Assembly (NCBI RefSeq): GCF_000092245.1
Contig: NC_014166.1
Location: 1,612,001-1,676,000, forward strand
Direction: 5' to 3'
DNA: 64,000 nucleotides
DNA from: Arcobacter nitrofigilis DSM 7299
Lineage (GTDB): Bacteria; Campylobacterota; Campylobacteria; Campylobacterales; Arcobacteraceae
Position numbers and translations under genes: made by a program
Shown here: in pieces, positions 63,050-64,000 of the stretch
Layout: each line of letters begins with the position of its first letter
Numbering within the stretch: position 1 is the stretch's first letter
Notes under the pieces: generated by a model
Told to the model about the DNA's origin: nothing
Database searches by the model: none
What the model saw: only the letters and a program-made list of their open reading frames with translations

Positions 63050-64000
63050 TATATAGTTTTACTAAACCTTCTTTTATTTTCAGGAATTTTTTTCAAATAA
63101 GCATCAAAAGGCATACAAATATTTCGTATAAGCATTGCACCTGTGGGGTTTACTTTTATAAACTCTTTATCTAATGTCATTAGTTCAGCTTCAATAAACT
63201 CATCTAAAGCATCCACATCTTCTTTGAAGTATTCAAAAAAATCAATATCAAATTTATCTTCAACTCTTTTTATATTTAAAGAAAAATTGCTCATAAGTTC
63301 CATTATTACAAATTGTCTTAATTGATCATCTGCACTTAATTTATAACCTTTAAATGTAGGTAACATACCATTATCTAAAGCTTCTTCATATTGTTTCAAA
63401 TCTTTATAATTTTGTGCATAATAATTAACACCATCACCAATTGATGTAACACCAATACCTATTAAATCGGCTCCACCTTTAGTTGTATAACCTTGAAAGT
63501 TTCTATGTAATTCACTTTTTTCAATTGCTTTAAAAAGTTCGTCACCTTCTTTTGCAAAGTGATCCATTCCAACCATTTTATATCCATTACTTGTGAAAAA
63601 ATCAATAGTATCTTTTAAAATAAGTAATTTTTCACTAGGTGGGGCAAAAGTTGTTTCATCAAATTTTCTCATAGTTTTCATAAGCCAAGGAACATGAGCA
63701 TAATTAAATACTGCAAATCTATCAGCGTCTAGCTCTAATATCTTATGAAGTGTTTCGTTAAATGTTTCTCTATTTTGATGTGGTAAACCATATATCAAAT
63801 CGATATTTATAGATTTAATTCCAGCTTCCCTTGCGATATTCATAACATTTTGAGTTGTTTCATATGGTTGGATTCTATGAATAGTTTTTTGAACCTCTTC
63901 ATCTAAATCTTGAACTCCAAAACTAAGTCTATTGAATCCACCTTTTTTAAGAACATCCATGTGCTCTTTTGTAAAATATCTTGGATCCACTTCACATGAA
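63049..64000 (-). CDS. hemN: Oxygen-independent coproporphyrinogen III oxidase HemN (N-terminus outside window)
   Basis: About 317 C-terminal residues of a radical SAM enzyme are seen; the frame stays open to the window edge, beginning SCEVDPRYF. HemN-type motifs are RLSFGVQDLDEEVQKTIHRIQP, INIDLIYGLPHQNRETFNETL, RFAVFNYAHVPWLMK, MVGMDHFAKEGDEL and FQGYTTKGGADLIGIGVTSIG. It decarboxylates coproporphyrinogen III in anaerobic heme synthesis. The cysteine motif for the 4Fe-4S cluster lies upstream, outside the window. It overlaps the next gene by one base (TAATG). Confidence 0.95.
   Translation of the reverse strand, partial: SCEVDPRYFTKEHMDVLKKGGFNRLSFGVQDLDEEVQKTIHRIQPYETTQNVMNIAREAGIKSINIDLIYGLPHQNRETFNETLHKILELDADRFAVFNYAHVPWLMKTMRKFDETTFAPPSEKLLILKDTIDFFTSNGYKMVGMDHFAKEGDELFKAIEKSELHRNFQGYTTKGGADLIGIGVTSIGDGVNYYAQNYKDLKQYEEALDNGMLPTFKGYKLSADDQLRQFVIMELMSNFSLNIKRVEDKFDIDFFEYFKEDVDALDEFIEAELMTLDKEFIKVNPTGAMLIRNICMPFDAYLKKIPENKRRFSKTI

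Overview
The window is about 70 percent A+T, densely packed, and reads as a chromosomal segment of an Arcobacter-like member of the Campylobacterota (Arcobacteraceae). The evidence is the family content and not a marker gene: histidine kinases with the HQWRQPL type of phosphoacceptor box, a fused CcsB-CcsA cytochrome c maturation protein, a dimeric dUTPase, and promoters with good -10 boxes but few recognisable -35 boxes. No rRNA, phage, insertion sequence or CRISPR array was seen. One tRNA gene, tRNA-Val(GAC), is present.

Layout. 1-3542: partial thioesterase, ligA, a methyltransferase and a small membrane protein. 3572-10827: tRNA-Val, then a tripartite tricarboxylate transporter (TTT) locus: a UspA-like gene, a TctD/TctE-type two-component pair, and on the opposite strand tctC2-tctB-tctA and a second tctC. 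Three promoters in this locus carry the same 18-base box at the same distance from a -10 element. 11063-21308: DUF302 protein, PepD peptidase, HD-GYP sensor, CcsBA, CmoB, GGDEF protein, metallo-beta-lactamase-fold hydrolase, DUF455 ferritin-like protein, and a probable truncated sensor. 21311-29780 (minus): a run of ten genes, SDR, NTF2-like, MFS, lipocalin, FAD oxidoreductase, DUF1365, Cfa-like methyltransferase, DUF3833 lipoprotein, PdxH and an EAL protein. It looks like a membrane-lipid modification cluster and its first gene starts inside a perfect inverted repeat.

29853-41053: orphan trpB, a large sensor kinase with two solute-binding domains, dnaJ, recR, a 58-residue four-Cys protein, another kinase, a dUTPase with a helix-turn-helix extension, azlCD, and a GNAT-DUF711 pair. 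41119-48370: a Crp/Fnr-type regulator and gamma-carbonic-anhydrase-like protein, then a compact four-gene operon of M20 peptidase, two ATP-grasp ligases (one fused to ComEA-type helix-hairpin-helix repeats) and an M14 carboxypeptidase with beta-rich modules. I regard this operon as the best candidate for an undescribed pathway. 48510-64000: argG, S4 protein, trpD, tsaE, lptB, a response regulator, kdsB, a PAS kinase, polA, an atypical response regulator with two small proteins and a REC-PAS coiled-coil protein, lgt, an iron-sulfur oxidoreductase and partial hemN.

The themes are dense signal transduction (five histidine kinases counting TctE, several response regulators, one protein each of the HD-GYP, GGDEF and EAL families) between housekeeping genes, plus three accessory units: the TTT locus, the lipid cluster and the ATP-grasp/peptidase operon. 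All family assignments are read by eye from the translations; no database search was run. The only intergenic stretch near 300 bases is 10768-11062, described as a feature.
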